Of a stretch of 64,000 nucleotides of DNA, positions 32,216-43,410 are shown in pieces. Made by a program: the position numbers and the translations under genes. The DNA is from Pycnopodia helianthoides (taxonomy: Eukaryota > Echinodermata > Asteroidea > Forcipulatida > Asteriidae). How positions within the stretch are numbered: the first letter of the stretch is position 1; each line of letters begins with the position of its first letter. The stretch is taken from assembly GCA_032158295.1 (NCBI GenBank), contig CM063245.1, positions 5,070,700 to 5,134,699 of the forward strand. The letters are read 5' to 3'. The notes under the pieces are model-generated. The model was given only the letters and a program-made list of their open reading frames with translations. It searched no databases and was not told the DNA's origin.

Positions 32216-32319
32216 AATAGAAACATAATCATGTAGTAATAAACACATGGTGACAATGAACGTTTTTAATAGAAACATAATCATGTAGTAATAAACACAT
32301 GGTGACAATGAACGTTTTT
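32216..32319. repeat. Exact 52-bp tandem duplication
   Basis: 32216-32267 and 32268-32319 are identical (starting AATAGAAACATAATCATG). Identity over 52 bp implies a recent event or an assembly duplicate. Confidence 0.95.
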
Positions 32320-32979
32320 CTGAGACGGTAATCAAGAAAAGTGTTAATTTGATATTCACCAGATCAGACACTTAGGCTTTGTAGGAGCACAGAAACAGTT
32401 CTATAAGTCAAATTGAAAATGAGACGATCTAAAAATCTTTATTTAATAATGTTAACTTTCTTAATAAACGCATTCCCGTTAACTTGGACTATGCCCAGTC
32501 TTGCAGCTTTCGACGACACACGGAATTAAACCATAACAATGCTAATATTTGCACACAACAGTTAAGTGAGTTTAATTTCACGACGAAGACAACTACAGTT
32601 TTGGCAAACAGCTGTGCTGTATCTTTCGATTTTCTTTTTTAAAATATCAGCGTACAGGGTTTTTCATGTAATAGTTATCGCGCAGTTGAAAGCTCCCAGC
32701 TTTGATTTTTCTCTTAAAAATAGATTGAGATTGCAATCAATATTTTTCGAAGCTGAAAATCGATTTTGAGCCAGCATTTGACCTTGCGCGTAAACCGAAT
32801 TTGTGCCAGCTATATTTATATAACTTGAACCTTTGAATACAATATATATATGCCAAGGGTACATGTGGTTTAGTTTTAAAGAAATCGGTCACTTGAGTTT
32901 TTATGGTTCAAAAAGAGGCCAAGGCATTGACAAAAAACACTCAAAAATAAAAGCACAACAACACAAACTTAGTGTATTT
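32320..32979. other. No gene seen
   Basis: AT-rich; only short chance frames were found. Confidence 0.3.
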
Positions 32980-33125
32980 TTAAAAATCCCTGTGGAGACA
33001 TCTTTTGCTCTTTCAATTGTCCAGTTAGTTAACATCCTACACTTTGTACACACAATTCCTTGTGGAGCATCCCAGTCTTCAGAATCCCCCTATGGAGACC
33101 TTTTCTTTTCCCTTGTTGTTTTGCT
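32980..33125 (+). repeat. Dispersed repeat, inverted partner at 55795-55950
   Basis: GAGACATCTTTTGCTCTTTC, ACACAATTCCTTGTGGAGCA and CCTATGGAGACCTTTTCTTT here reappear as reverse complement around 55795-55950. No coding capacity. Confidence 0.65.
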
Positions 33126-33445
33126 CTCGGTCTCCATAAGGTAGCGAATATTAAAACAAACTCACTCAAAAATAAACCTCCATGCTCTTATAGACAGCGC
33201 CCTTACGTCCGCACGGTTTCCTGAAGTATAGAGGGGCAATATTAAGGTCAAGTTCAGTTTGTGTTTCACTCATTTTCCACAGTAGATAAAGTCCTAATGA
33301 TGATGGAAACAAATTAAAAACTCTGTCCTCGCATTAAAATGCTGTAAAAAGCCACTGTTTGATACCCTTCAAGTGCAATTTTTGTAATTATGTATTCAAT
33401 ATGGTCTTTAGGCCTACATTTTTGTCAAAAGGATTTTTAGTTTAT

Positions 33446-33700
33446 CTCTGAATTTTAATGATATTCAATCAAAACTGCATTGAGTCAGAACTACCCTTTT
33501 TGTTTTTGATGTTCGATGACGTCGTGTTTCAAATTGAAAGAGTATCAAATAAAAATGGAACTTTACATGATTTTAAAGTGAGGTTAGAGAGACTTATTTT
33601 GCTTCCCCCATTTTCATGGCGACTCTATCTATTGGAAAATGAGTGCATCACAACTCCGAATTTAACCTTGGAGCCCCTTTGTAAAGAAATCGCAATTTGC
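33446..33700 (+). repeat. Dispersed repeat related to 46640-46910
   Basis: Blocks 'GAAAGAGTATCAAATAAA', 'CGACTCTATCTATTGGAAAA', 'TGAGTGCATCACAA' and 'CCTTGGAGCC' match the right half of the inverted-repeat element at 46185-46910. Confidence 0.6.
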
Positions 33701-34279
33701 GCTCAGAATAATTTAATGGGTCTGTTAAATTTTGCGATCTACATTTCCTATTCAAATACTTAGAACAGAACAGATTCGTATGAATCATATGACCAATGAC
33801 AAAGAAAATCAAATAAACAAATCCACGCCATAATGCCAACGACGAGGTGAATCGATCTAGCTAATGCATGTAAACAAGTCACGCATAGCCGGAACAAAAA
33901 TTAGTATGGATCCTTCCGGAAAAAACCATTGATGGGCTGACACACCTTTACCCCGTTTCTTTTTAAACTGGCACTCAAGCATAGCGAAACACCGACGGGA
34001 AAGTATAGAGATAATTTGATATTATTAAGTAAAGGCACGCTTGTGATTCTCTAGCTAGGAAGCTATTGCTTATGTGCCATGGCATTCGTTGTATAGCTTT
34101 AAATGAATGAATGTTAACATAATGGTATCCCACATTGCAATAATTCACATCAAAATTGCACTTGCACTGTTGTTTATTGGATTAAGTTGTTCCTTGTCAG
34201 TAACTCAATCGTTCACATCAGTGCATAAATATTTGTTTGGAAAGTTAAATTCAAGTCTACATCGATGGTTGTACACACG
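33701..34279. other. No gene seen
   Basis: Nothing recognised beyond chance open frames. Confidence 0.3.
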
Positions 34280-34502
34280 CACTCTTAACATGACCGGTCA
34301 GAAATAACCTGGATTCCAGGTCCCAGGGGCCCTGACCCCTTCCCGGTCCGGGTCAGGCTGACCCAGAAAGTGGTTAACAAACTGGATTTTAACTCGATTT
34401 CTGCGTCATTTTGACCCGTTTCTGGGTCAGGTTTGACACAGATCATGGTCAACTACCAGAAATGGGTCGGGACCCCATAAGACCGGAAGTTTTCAGAGTG
34501 CA
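34280..34502. mobile_element. MITE (ACTCTGAAAACTTCCGGTC family), uninterrupted copy
   Basis: The left end GCACTCTTAACATGACCGGT and the right end GACCGGAAGTTTTCAGAGTGC are inverse. The interior has GGGTCAGGCTGACCCAGAAA and parallels 27451-27934, serving as the empty-site reference for the insertion there. Confidence 0.75.
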
Positions 34503-35615
34503 GTGGACAGCTAAATCAAGAAGACTTGTTTTAATTTCGAAGCGAATCGATAGCACAGTTTCTAGCACAAGCAAAGCAAAAGGTATACGCTACCTGGCCA
34601 GCGGAAGCCTGCAGGCCCCCAATTTCATGCCACTGCTTAGCACAGCATTTTGAGCGTACGGTGCCGTTTAAGCAAAGGAGTATGTGGGCCATAAGCGAAT
34701 AATTCCGTGGTAAGCAGAGCCAAGAATTCAAGCCCAGATTACTTACCGGTACTCAACATTGTGAACGCGCACACTCACTGTCAAAATTTCTTCATCATTT
34801 ATGAAACACCAGTAATTTTGCTGACGCACATGCATTTTCTGCTATATAAAAAGCACACAATGTTACTGGTAATAAAGACAAAAGTATTTTCTGAAATTGG
34901 ACCTATATATAAGAAAGATTGACCGTTAACCTACTTGGCCTTTTCATAGTGGACTAATTTCTGGATATCTGAGCATATTGCAGCGCCGTATCTTTGTAAC
35001 CGTTGATCCTTTGGTTCTTTTTACTACACAGTCTCTCCCGGCAGAAATGTCAATTTGTTCTTTCATTAGATTATATTGATAGAGTAAAATGAGTCAAATT
35101 TCCAACGACAAAAGTATTTACAGTTTATAACTTTACTTCAGCAGCGCATGACTAATGAATGATACAATTATGACCGGATAGAATATTTCACTTCACTCTA
35201 TACCGATTGTCAAAGAATCGTCCATTGTTCAGTGAGGGGAATGCCAATGTAAAACGAAAAGCGATAAGCTTTACTTCTTCGTATTGACAAGCTGCATCTA
35301 GTATAGCTTTTGTACATCCAGAACCTTCATTATGAGTTCACCCGTTTTTTGAAATCGACGACTCGCGTGGATTGCATTGGGTGTCTCCATGGTATCAAAA
35401 TAAAGTCACACAGACGCACGATATTTCAACACTTCCCACCCTTGCATCTGTGGTAATATAAGTAAGCACTCTGCCTTACACAGCCAGTGTGATGACCGAA
35501 ACATTTTAGAACGGTGGGTTATACTTAGAATACCACTGCAACACGTTGACTCTCCGTAGCTTATTTCCTTTAAATATTTCTGCTGAAGCCACTTTCTTGA
35601 AAGGTTTTAGGCACG
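34503..35615 (+). other. Upstream region of GPCR2
   Basis: No gene. A TATAAG at about 35456-35461 lies 155 bp before the start codon and is the only TATA-like candidate; support is weak. Confidence 0.3.
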
Positions 35616-37177
35616 ATGGAAATCGTGTCCACAATATCGATGGAACTCAACGCTACCCTGCAACAAACTACACCAATGTGGTCCAATAAAAGTACTTTGT
35701 TACCGACTAGTTTCAATGAGACAAACTCTGTACATGAATATGAGTTGGAGCAGCTAAATGCCAGCGATTGGGCCAACACGTCTTCGTCTGAAGTACCTGA
35801 GACCGATCCAGGGTTCTCATTCCCCACACCCCCACATATGATTCTCAAAGTCGTCATATGCACAACGGTGCTCGTCCTAACTTTCCTTGGGAACGTTCTG
35901 GTCATCTGGGCGTACGCCACGACCAGAAAACTCCGCACGTACTCCAACCACCTGATCATCGGGTTGGCGGTGGCAGATCTCGTCAGCAGCGGGGTGACAC
36001 CAACATTAGGCAATGTCAAATGGTTCATAGGCTACTGGCCCTTTGATGAATACACTTGCCTCGTCATTACTTACGTCAACCATGTTTTCTTACATGCCAC
36101 ATTTCTGATGACGATGATCATCTGCTTCGACAGATTCTGGGCACTGAACATGCCGCTGCATCATTTAAAAGGAAAATCAGCTAGACGTGCATACTCCATG
36201 ATAGCCGTTGGGTACATTATACCGATCCTGATATGGACTCCTTTAGTTGTAATCTTTCCATACACTGGGGTGACACTTACGGTACACCCTCCATTATGCC
36301 ATCCATCGTATGGTCTCCACCCATATCTACTTCTTTTTGCAGTTATGGCAATGTCTTGGATACCAATAATTATTACAATAATTCTCTATGCATTCGTCTA
36401 CAGTGCTGTCATTCGGAGTGGCCGTGGCAGAAAACGAAGCACTGCCGAACGTATCAGTTCCGACTTCTCGGACAAGCAACCTTTAAAAAATATGCAGTCC
36501 AAAAAAACGGTTAAAGACAAGCACGCAAAGACGTACAGTCCAAGTGATGCACCTTCTAACAATGACAACCAGGCGAAGGCCAACAGCCAAAGTGTGAACC
36601 ACCTGTCAAGGACATTCACGCGATGAAACCAAGTAAAGAACCACCAACCACAGACACCCACGTCAAGACCCTCGACCACAGCAGGGATCAACCTATCATG
36701 GATATCCAAGACAGCATTCAAGCCCTAAATAATGGGCATACCGAGACACTCGAAGAGACCTACGACACAAACTGTGACCCATCTGCCAGACACGCCTGCA
36801 GAACAGCCCATGACGCACTTGGCGAAGACTCCCTCTTGACGGACAGTCCAGAATCCATATCCGCAAATGGAGAAGTTTTTAGCGTGTCCAGAGAAATAGG
36901 TTTCACAAATCAAGCCTACGAAGACACGGAGGAAATTAACACTCGCGGCACACACTCCCCGAAGGTTACCCAAGCAGTTTCCAGTCAAAGCAAACAGTCC
37001 GTTATTAAGCTTTCGTCGAGAAGATCGAAACGAGAAAGCCGCCTGGCCGGTATTCGAGCTACCCGCACATTGACATGGATTCTTATCATTATGCTCGTAT
37101 CCGGACTGCCTTGGTCTATAACTCCTATGCTATCGTATTTGATACCGACCCTTAGTGTTTCTAGACAGACGTCAATG
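35616..37177 (+). CDS. GPCR2 exon 1: class A muscarinic-like receptor, frame broken in loop 3
   Basis: The ATG at 35616 opens a receptor paralogous to GPCR1. The N-terminus has five sequons (residues 12, 24, 34, 48, 54). TM1 has FLGNVLV, TM2 has LAVADL (Asp121), Cys148 and Cys228 pair, DRF (not DRY) is at 172-174, and TM5 has SWIPII. The first frame stops at TGA 36624-36626. A second frame, -1 relative to it and open from 36566, continues a polar loop 3 and then TM6 (RATRTLTWILIIML, SGLPWS), ending ATG|GTAAGT in phase 0. So a 1-bp loss (or 2-bp gain), or an assembly error, lies between 36566 and 36626 in a loop that tolerates change. Position 3.32 is Asn155 and 6.48 is Gly, as in GPCR1. Everything else looks intact, so it is either a very young pseudogene or a live gene with a sequence error. 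Confidence 0.88.
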
Positions 37178-37801
37178 GTAAGTGTACTTTATGTGGTTTG
37201 CATGTTGCCATCTGTTGATGGTAGTACTTGGTAAAGAAAGAGAATTTCGAAGAAATACAGTCTGGATAAAATGACGCCCTTGTAATTCATCCTACAATAA
37301 TATAAGAATAAATAGAACATATTTTTCCAAATTTTGTGTTCTAGTATGAAATATTTAAACTGGACAAATCGATGGTACAAAAAGTTTGAATTTACGTATT
37401 TATACATTTTTCATAAAATTATTTTTATTTTTTTGCGAGGGGGACTGTCGCATGATCTGTAAGGTCTAACGTCCCACATTCTGTACCACTGTTTGACATA
37501 CCATTGATAATGTGGGGTCCCAGTGCCCTTTCTGTCAGACTACAATTATTTAGAAAGTAAGAAAAGACAAGTAAGCAAAAAAAAAAAACACCAAAAACCA
37601 TACAAAACAAACAAAACAATAACACATCAAGACCTTTTCATGAATTTCAAGTTTCTTTTATGGAAAAACTTCATTCCATACAGTTTTATAGTTTTTCTTA
37701 AAAGCTAGGCGCTGATCAGCAGCTAAAGGGGGAAACTTGAAAGAACGGTTTTGTATATCCCATTCTTGAATTTTGTCTTATTCTTTCCCTTTTCCCTGAA
37801 G
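37178..37801 (+). other. GPCR2 intron (0.62 kb)
   Basis: GTAAGT donor at 37178 and a pyrimidine tract ending GAAG at 37800-37801. It sits at the position of the GPCR1 intron. No transposon was recognised inside. Confidence 0.8.
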
Positions 37802-37984
37802 CTTTTGGGGTGGTTGTCTCACCTGAGTAGCCTCGTCAATCCATTCTGCTACGCCATCTGTAACCCGTTATTCAAGCAGGCGTTCCTTCGAATTCTTCGC
37901 TGCCGTAAACCCGACCGAAGATCCAATAGCTCTGTTGACAGATCGCGGCATCGAAACAGTCTTGCGTCACAATATAGAAAGTAA
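37802..37984 (+). CDS. GPCR2 exon 2: TM7 and C-terminal tail
   Basis: 60 residues plus TAA, joined in phase 0. TM7 reads LLGWLSHLSSLVNPFCYA with NPxxY, then helix 8 CNPLFKQAFLRILRC and a basic Arg/Ser-rich tail (RRSNSSVDRSRHRNS) suited to regulatory phosphorylation. Compared with GPCR1 the tail is shorter on Cys and richer in Arg and Ser. Position 7.43 is His in both. Confidence 0.9.
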   Translation, partial: LLGWLSHLSSLVNPFCYAICNPLFKQAFLRILRCRKPDRRSNSSVDRSRHRNSLASQYRK

Positions 37985-38027
37985 GAATGATAAAATAATT
38001 TGATTACCGCGCAAGGCTCGACCATTA

Positions 38028-38147
38028 AGCCATTTTGAGATATGGTGGACACAATACTATGACACTGTTTGGTTTGGGTAAATTTGTCTGTAAAACACCA
38101 AACCAAACAGTGCACTCCTGTAGTGTCCACCATACCTCAAAAAGGCT
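38028..38147. mobile_element. 120-bp foldback just downstream of GPCR2
   Basis: AGCCATTTTGAGATATGGTG and the inverse of the right end (AGCCTTTTTGAGGTATGGTG) pair, and the inner arms ACTGTTTGGTTTGG / CCAAACCAAACAGT pair exactly. It starts 44 bp after the stop codon and would lie in the 3'UTR. Confidence 0.85.
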
Positions 38148-39014
38148 AATACCAATTTATTCGCACAACCCAATTTAAAGTTTTAAGAAAGTTAATATGT
38201 AAAATCTTAAATTCATTTCCATTATTATAAGTGAGGGAAAAGGGACTGTTTTAAGCCAAAGAAGGAATACACGAGACGGTTGTTTAATTTAATGACTCGC
38301 TTCAAGTAGTCTGTATAATTATATCTATATCTCGTTATTACAAAACAAAGACTTGCAAAGCAAGATTAGAAAACATATTGAGACAAACATTGCAAACTGT
38401 TCATATTGTTAAGTATATTTGCTTTGATGAAAAGAGTTGCGTCCATAACGCAGCTACTTAAGGTTTTTCAGAAAAACTGTGACCCACCCCGTTCAGAATT
38501 TGTTTATTATTGTCAAAGTGCTGAACACAGAATGGGGGGGGGGGGTGGAGACTTGGAACGAAAAGGGGGTCATTGACTTGTGCAGGTAGATAGAAATTCA
38601 TATTTTCTATCATAGGATAGACTTTGGACACGCTAGGTTGCACTTTGCAGCAAAAATAGGATGAAAGTGATAACTTGATAGGCTGATCCAGGTCAGCGCC
38701 AAAAAATAAAAAATAAAAAGACACAAAAATAAACGAAACGGAACGAATGCGATCCAAATCCGTATTGCACCTATAAGCATTGTTCATTGAAAGATATCAC
38801 CAATATCATGTGTGTTTCGAAGGCGTTGGTTACGCCTTAAAGGACATGCTCAAATTTACGTCAGCAATTCACAGATACCCAGTATAAGTTTGCAAACGAA
38901 CGTCACACAGTGGTAAGTTATGCACCCCAGCATTATTGTACGTGCACGCGCAGTAAACAGACTATACACTTTGTGAACCACGCACTTGTTAGACAATCTG
39001 CTTCAGCACAATAA
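38148..39014. other. No gene seen
   Basis: AT-rich, with a G-run near 38534-38546. Nothing recognised. Confidence 0.3.
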
Positions 39015-39190
39015 GTAGCTTCGTACAAAACAATTCTTGCATATCACAATAAGGTTACCAGCGAAAATACCATTCCACATGTACAAATTGTGCCTGGTAT
39101 CCTGTCTATTGTTAAAGCAAAATTCTGAAATTTGGGCACTACACTGTTTATTGTTAAGCAATTGCTGCTTAAGCAAAATTCTGAAATTTG
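39015..39190. mobile_element. Decayed GCTTAAGC-family MITE with internal duplication
   Basis: ATAAGGTTACCAGCGAAAAT and CCACATGTACAAATTGTGCC match the core of 9153-9344. AGCAAAATTCTGAAATTTGG occurs twice (near 39116 and 39173), a local duplication. Confidence 0.55.
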
Positions 39191-39874
39191 GGCACAGAAC
39201 ATTTGACTTCCCTCGTGAGCCATTTACGTCACACGGACGGGTGCGTATACAAACTCTTCGTGGACAACAAAACCATGGAGGTGAGTGCGTTAATATAATA
39301 ACCAAATTAAGATTCATTCATGGTGCCGGCCCTCTAAAATGTGTCCAGTCGGAAAATTATTAATTTCATCTTTTAAGCCAAAACACGGCCGGTGCATCTT
39401 TAAAGAGATATAAAGAAGCTACCGTCGAGAGGCTTGTTACGAATTCGCTCGCACGTTTATCTGACCACTCGTAAAAATACATCAAATTGTGTGTTTAACA
39501 ATGCCTAAATCCCAACCCAAATTGAAAATACGTAGAAGAAAAGATTTTTTAAAATAAAATACCTGAAAACGCAAGAAACAAAACTAGACAAAGCTGTTCC
39601 GTTTTGTTTTACTTTGATTAAACGCTCAAGACCTGTAAAGTGAGCCTGACTTTGAGATAGAAGACCCTTCACCTTTGACAAGCCTTTATTTTGACTTTGG
39701 GCGGAGTGTGCCTAAAACCTAAACCTGATCTTCATTCTGATACTGACTCTAAAACTTATTTCAAACCTGACCCTGAACCTGACCCTAACTTTGAAATTCA
39801 TTCGAACTTAACCATGTGCTGTAGGACCCCAATTCGTAGCCTCACCCTACCTGGTGCAGGATTTGTGATTTTTT
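39191..39874. other. No gene; short CCTGA-rich run
   Basis: 39715-39800 is built of imperfect CCTGACCCTGAAC-type repeats. Nothing else recognised. Confidence 0.35.
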
Positions 39875-40210
39875 TAAATTTGAACTTCTTTTTTTGACAG
39901 GAAGAAAGGTCAAATTGGGGTCACGTTTTTTAAAAAAAAATTATAATGTGTGACACCAAATCGGCATAAAGATTATGAATTTATGACATGTTGTTCAGAA
40001 AAAAAGGATTTATATAATTTGAACTTCCTGTTTGGACCAGAAGAAAAGGCCAAAGTCGGGTCATGCTTCTGAATAAAATATCAATGTGTATTGAGCTACC
40101 AGACAGCACAAAGATTATGACTTCATGACATGTGGTTCACGAAATAATTTTTTAATATTCGAACTTCCTGTTTGGACCGGAAGGAAAGGTCAAAGTGGGG
40201 TCATGTACAC
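39875..40210. repeat. Tandem repeat, unit about 120-130 bp, 2.5 copies
   Basis: 'GAACTTCCTGTTTGGACC', 'AAAGGTCAAAGTGGGGTCA' and 'AAAGATTATGA...TTCATGACATG' recur in order at about 39887, 40020 and 40160. Confidence 0.75.
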
Positions 40211-40344
40211 CATCATTGACCAAGCTCTACATGCTAAGCTTCAATTTGATATAGGATCCGACTCTTTCATTTTACTAATTACATTTTTAAGGACTAAACA
40301 AAATCGTGTACGGTTTTAGGCGGAAAAAAGAATGCTAATAAAAA

Positions 40345-40575
40345 TATATAAAAATCCTTTCGAAAACAAAACCTGTTCCGAAAAGTCTGAATAGTTAAAA
40401 ATAAAAATCCCGACCAAAACAAAACGTGTTCCGACAGAAGGTCGTAACAGCTAATAATACACATAGTAAAAAATCCCAACGAAAACAAAACCTGTTCCGA
40501 TATGTACAGCATAATACAATTCCCGACGAAAACAAACCTGTTCCGACAGTAGGTCGGAACAGCTAATAATAAAAA
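40345..40575. repeat. Tandem repeat, about four copies of a 50-65-bp unit
   Basis: Each unit has CGAAAACAAAACCTGTTCCGA. Some end in AGGTCGGAACAGCTAATAAT, so GTTCCGAC and GTCGGAAC can pair within a unit. Open frames on the minus strand here are translations of the repeat. Confidence 0.8.
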
Positions 40576-41251
40576 CACACAAGCATGTAAAGACCTGCAA
40601 TCGGGGACCTCCCATTATCCCTCTTTTGTTTGTACTATACTTAAAATAACTTTTTGGCAACAGCTCCCTTTGGTTTTGTACACACTTTCCAACTGGGGCC
40701 TTTACCCAACCGGGAACCCTATTGTCCTCTTTTGTTATAGGTCCCGGTTTGAATGTGTATACCTACCCACACACAACACACAAGACCACACAATTTAATA
40801 ACCGACAATACATATACTATAAACGAATTATAAATGCCAATGCTTATATAAAAACGAGTCATTTTTGCAGCAATTATGGATATTTTGACATGATGAAAAA
40901 TTTGACCCACGCTATAAAGCATATTTCCCTTAAATTATGCAAAAAGTCGGAAAAATACAGTGTGGTAATGATTTTGTCTGTGTTTTGTTAAAACACTATT
41001 TTCCAGTCACATTAATATTTTATAACCACCATTTTCCAGTCACATCAATATTTTAAAGTATTGTTTACAGCTGTGTGTAAAATGATACAAATCCCAGTGT
41101 TCACCACTACTGGGCCATGCTGGATTGTTTCCATTGTCATGTGGGCCTTGACAATGTCATTCTTGCCCAGGGTAGTTTTCGATTTAAGGTCGTTTCCGAA
41201 CGCTGCAGCCGGATCAAACGTTAAGTTTAACGTACACATTTTGACATTGTT
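40576..41251. other. No gene seen
   Basis: Only a short direct repeat (ATTTTCCAGTCACAT at about 41000 and 41030) was noted. Confidence 0.35.
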
Positions 41252-42060
41252 CGCAGGGTTTAAATAAAAATGTAAATTGAGTTAGCCTTTAGTACTGAGC
41301 ATTGTGGACGCTTCAAATGATCTTAAGTTATATCGATTACTTCGAAACGAACGGGAAAACCACATTCAATTCATTTAAAGCAAAGCCTGAATTTGTTATA
41401 TGTTCTCACTGAAATAAGTCTTAAAGGCCCTGTACACTATTGGTAAGATCGAAAAACACAATGTTCACAGATTCACACATAACTTACATGATTTAAAGTA
41501 AGTAATGGTAGAAAGGGTTCCTTCAAATATTTCTGCCTAAAATGCTATCGTTTCTGAGAAACGAGTAAAACAATAGTAATTATCGCGCGCGATAATTTGA
41601 AAAAACAGAAAACACATAAGATCTCTTTTCACTATTTTCTCGTGACCTCGATGACCAATTGAGCTCAAACTTTCACAGGTTTGTCTGTTCATGCATATGT
41701 TTAATCACACAAAATGTGGACACTGATTTTGAGCCGTTACCAAAAGTGTACAATACCTTTAAAGACAAGTATCACAATCAAAAGTTCAACATAGTGAAAG
41801 ATCAATGTACGCATATTGCTATTCTATATCGAAGAATTACGTAAAATTACTTTTAAAATATCAAGTATATAACCACACGGAAAATTGACTTGGTAAGTTA
41901 TACAAAAATTGGGGTTGAATAAAGAAATTGTTAAAGCCTTTCTTTAATTAAAAACTAAAAAAAAAAAAAACCAAATTATGTCTTGAAAAAATGTATATAC
42001 TATATATCTAAATAACCTATGCTTATACACCACACGTCTGACACTTTGCATGTAAGGATA
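41252..42060 (+). repeat. Diverged duplication, copy A (partner 42972-43410)
   Basis: 'GCAGGGTTTAAATAAAAATG', 'ACTGAGCATTGTGGACGCTT', 'TATCGATTACTTCGAAACGA', 'GCTATTCTATATCGA' and 'CCTATGCTTATACACCACA' recur in order in copy B. Copy A also contains a 342-bp MITE that copy B lacks. Confidence 0.8.
41421..41762. mobile_element. TTAA-flanked MITE, copy 2 (empty site known)
   Basis: TTAA, then AGGCCCTGTACACTATTGG, and the inverse at the other end. Interior TATCGCGCGCGATAAT and TTTTCTCGTGACCTCGATG are shared with 52734-53098. Copy B of the surrounding duplication has a single TTAA at this point (near 43141). Confidence 0.9.
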
Positions 42061-42218
42061 CATTGAACATGCACAGGCTGCCCTTAGCAACACCCTTAGC
42101 AACAGACGCAGCCGCAGCCGGAACTACCAATTTAGACACAGCCTGACTATGAGGAGTCTACCCTGCGCAATGACACCCCTATATACTGTAGCTGACAGCA
42201 AAACAATTAACGAATTAG
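42061..42218. other. Spacer, no gene
   Basis: Nothing beyond a short (GCAGCC) run near 42105. Confidence 0.3.
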
Positions 42219-42598
42219 TTAAAGGCAGTGTATACTTTTGGTAATTACTCCACAAGTTAGTTACCACAACAACTTACTTGGTAAAGAGCACTGAGTAGCT
42301 GTTGATATAGTCTAAAACATTGTGAGAAACCACTCCCTTTGAAGTAACGTTATTTTAGAGAAAGTGGTCATTTTCAGTTTTCACCCCTAAAATTTGAAAT
42401 TTTAGAATGAAGCCTTTCTCAGGAATCTGAAAGCACACAATTCTATGAAACACGGGTGTTTTTCTTTCATTATTTTCGTGCAACTTCAATAACAAATTGA
42501 GCCCAAATTTGCATAGGTTTTTTTATTTTATGCATATCTTGGGACACACCAAGTGAGCAACTTATCTTGACAATTGCCAAAGTGTACCCTGCATTTAA
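42219..42598. mobile_element. TTAA-flanked MITE, copy 3 (380 bp)
   Basis: TTAAAGGCAGTGTATACTTT on the left and the diverged inverse on the right (GCCAAAGTGTACCCTGCATTTAA read across the end). Interior has CATTTTCAGTTTTCACCCC and TTTCGTGCAACTTCAATAAC. Confidence 0.8.
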
Positions 42599-42971
42599 TA
42601 ACTAAAACATTTTGTTATCAAATACTTTCATTTTGTTGTCTATCCCCATATCAACGCAAACAAACAGGAACAATTTCATTTGTCTGAGAAACTGCGTTCC
42701 GTCTATTCAGCTGTTTAAGTGCTTCACCCAATGTCTTTGTTTACAAATCCCTGGGGACCATAGGGGGCTTATACTGTAAACATAAAAACAGCTAAAGCCT
42801 CCCGAGATGGAATGACAACTTTCTTTGTTTCATTTTTTTCCAGACCCTCAAAAGAGAAACTAGCTTTAAGAAGATGTAGAAATATGTTTTCGATTGTGTA
42901 AACAGCGCTTTTTATGCTTCTGCCAGCTACAGGGCCCCTTAAGATGTGTAGTGAAATTTGATATTACATTC

Positions 42972-43410
42972 GCAGGGTTTAAATAAAAATGTAAATTGAG
43001 TAAGCCTTTTTATACTGAGCATTGTGGACGCTTGAAAGGATCTTACATTATATCGATTACTTCGAAACGAACATGAAACCAAATTTGATTTTCTTAAGGC
43101 AAAGCCTGAGTTTATTCCATGTTCTCACAGAAGTAAGTCTTAACGAAAAGGATGACAACCAATAGTTTAAAATAATGAAAGACTAATGTACGCATTTTGC
43201 TATTCTATATCGATTCTATTCTAAGTACAGCCACACGGAAAACTGACTGGGTAAGTTATACATAATTGGGGTTGAACAAAGAAATAGTTAAAGCCTTTTT
43301 CAAATTCAAAGTTTTTTCAACCCCAAAATTAGGACTAAAAAGAATGTATATAATATTTATGGTCTATGCTTATACACGACATGCCTGACATTTTGCACGT
43401 AATGATATAG
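42972..43410 (+). repeat. Diverged duplication, copy B (partner 41252-42060)
   Basis: Parallel to copy A without the MITE. The junction reads AAGTCTTAACGAAAAGG where copy A has the insertion. It ends with ATGCTTATACACGACATG and TTGCACGTAATGATA. Confidence 0.8.

Noticed and set aside
36566..36626. Programmed frameshift or mini-intron in GPCR2
   Set aside because: No X XXY YYZ heptamer lies in the overlap and no GT-AG pair of plausible length restores the frame. An indel is simpler.
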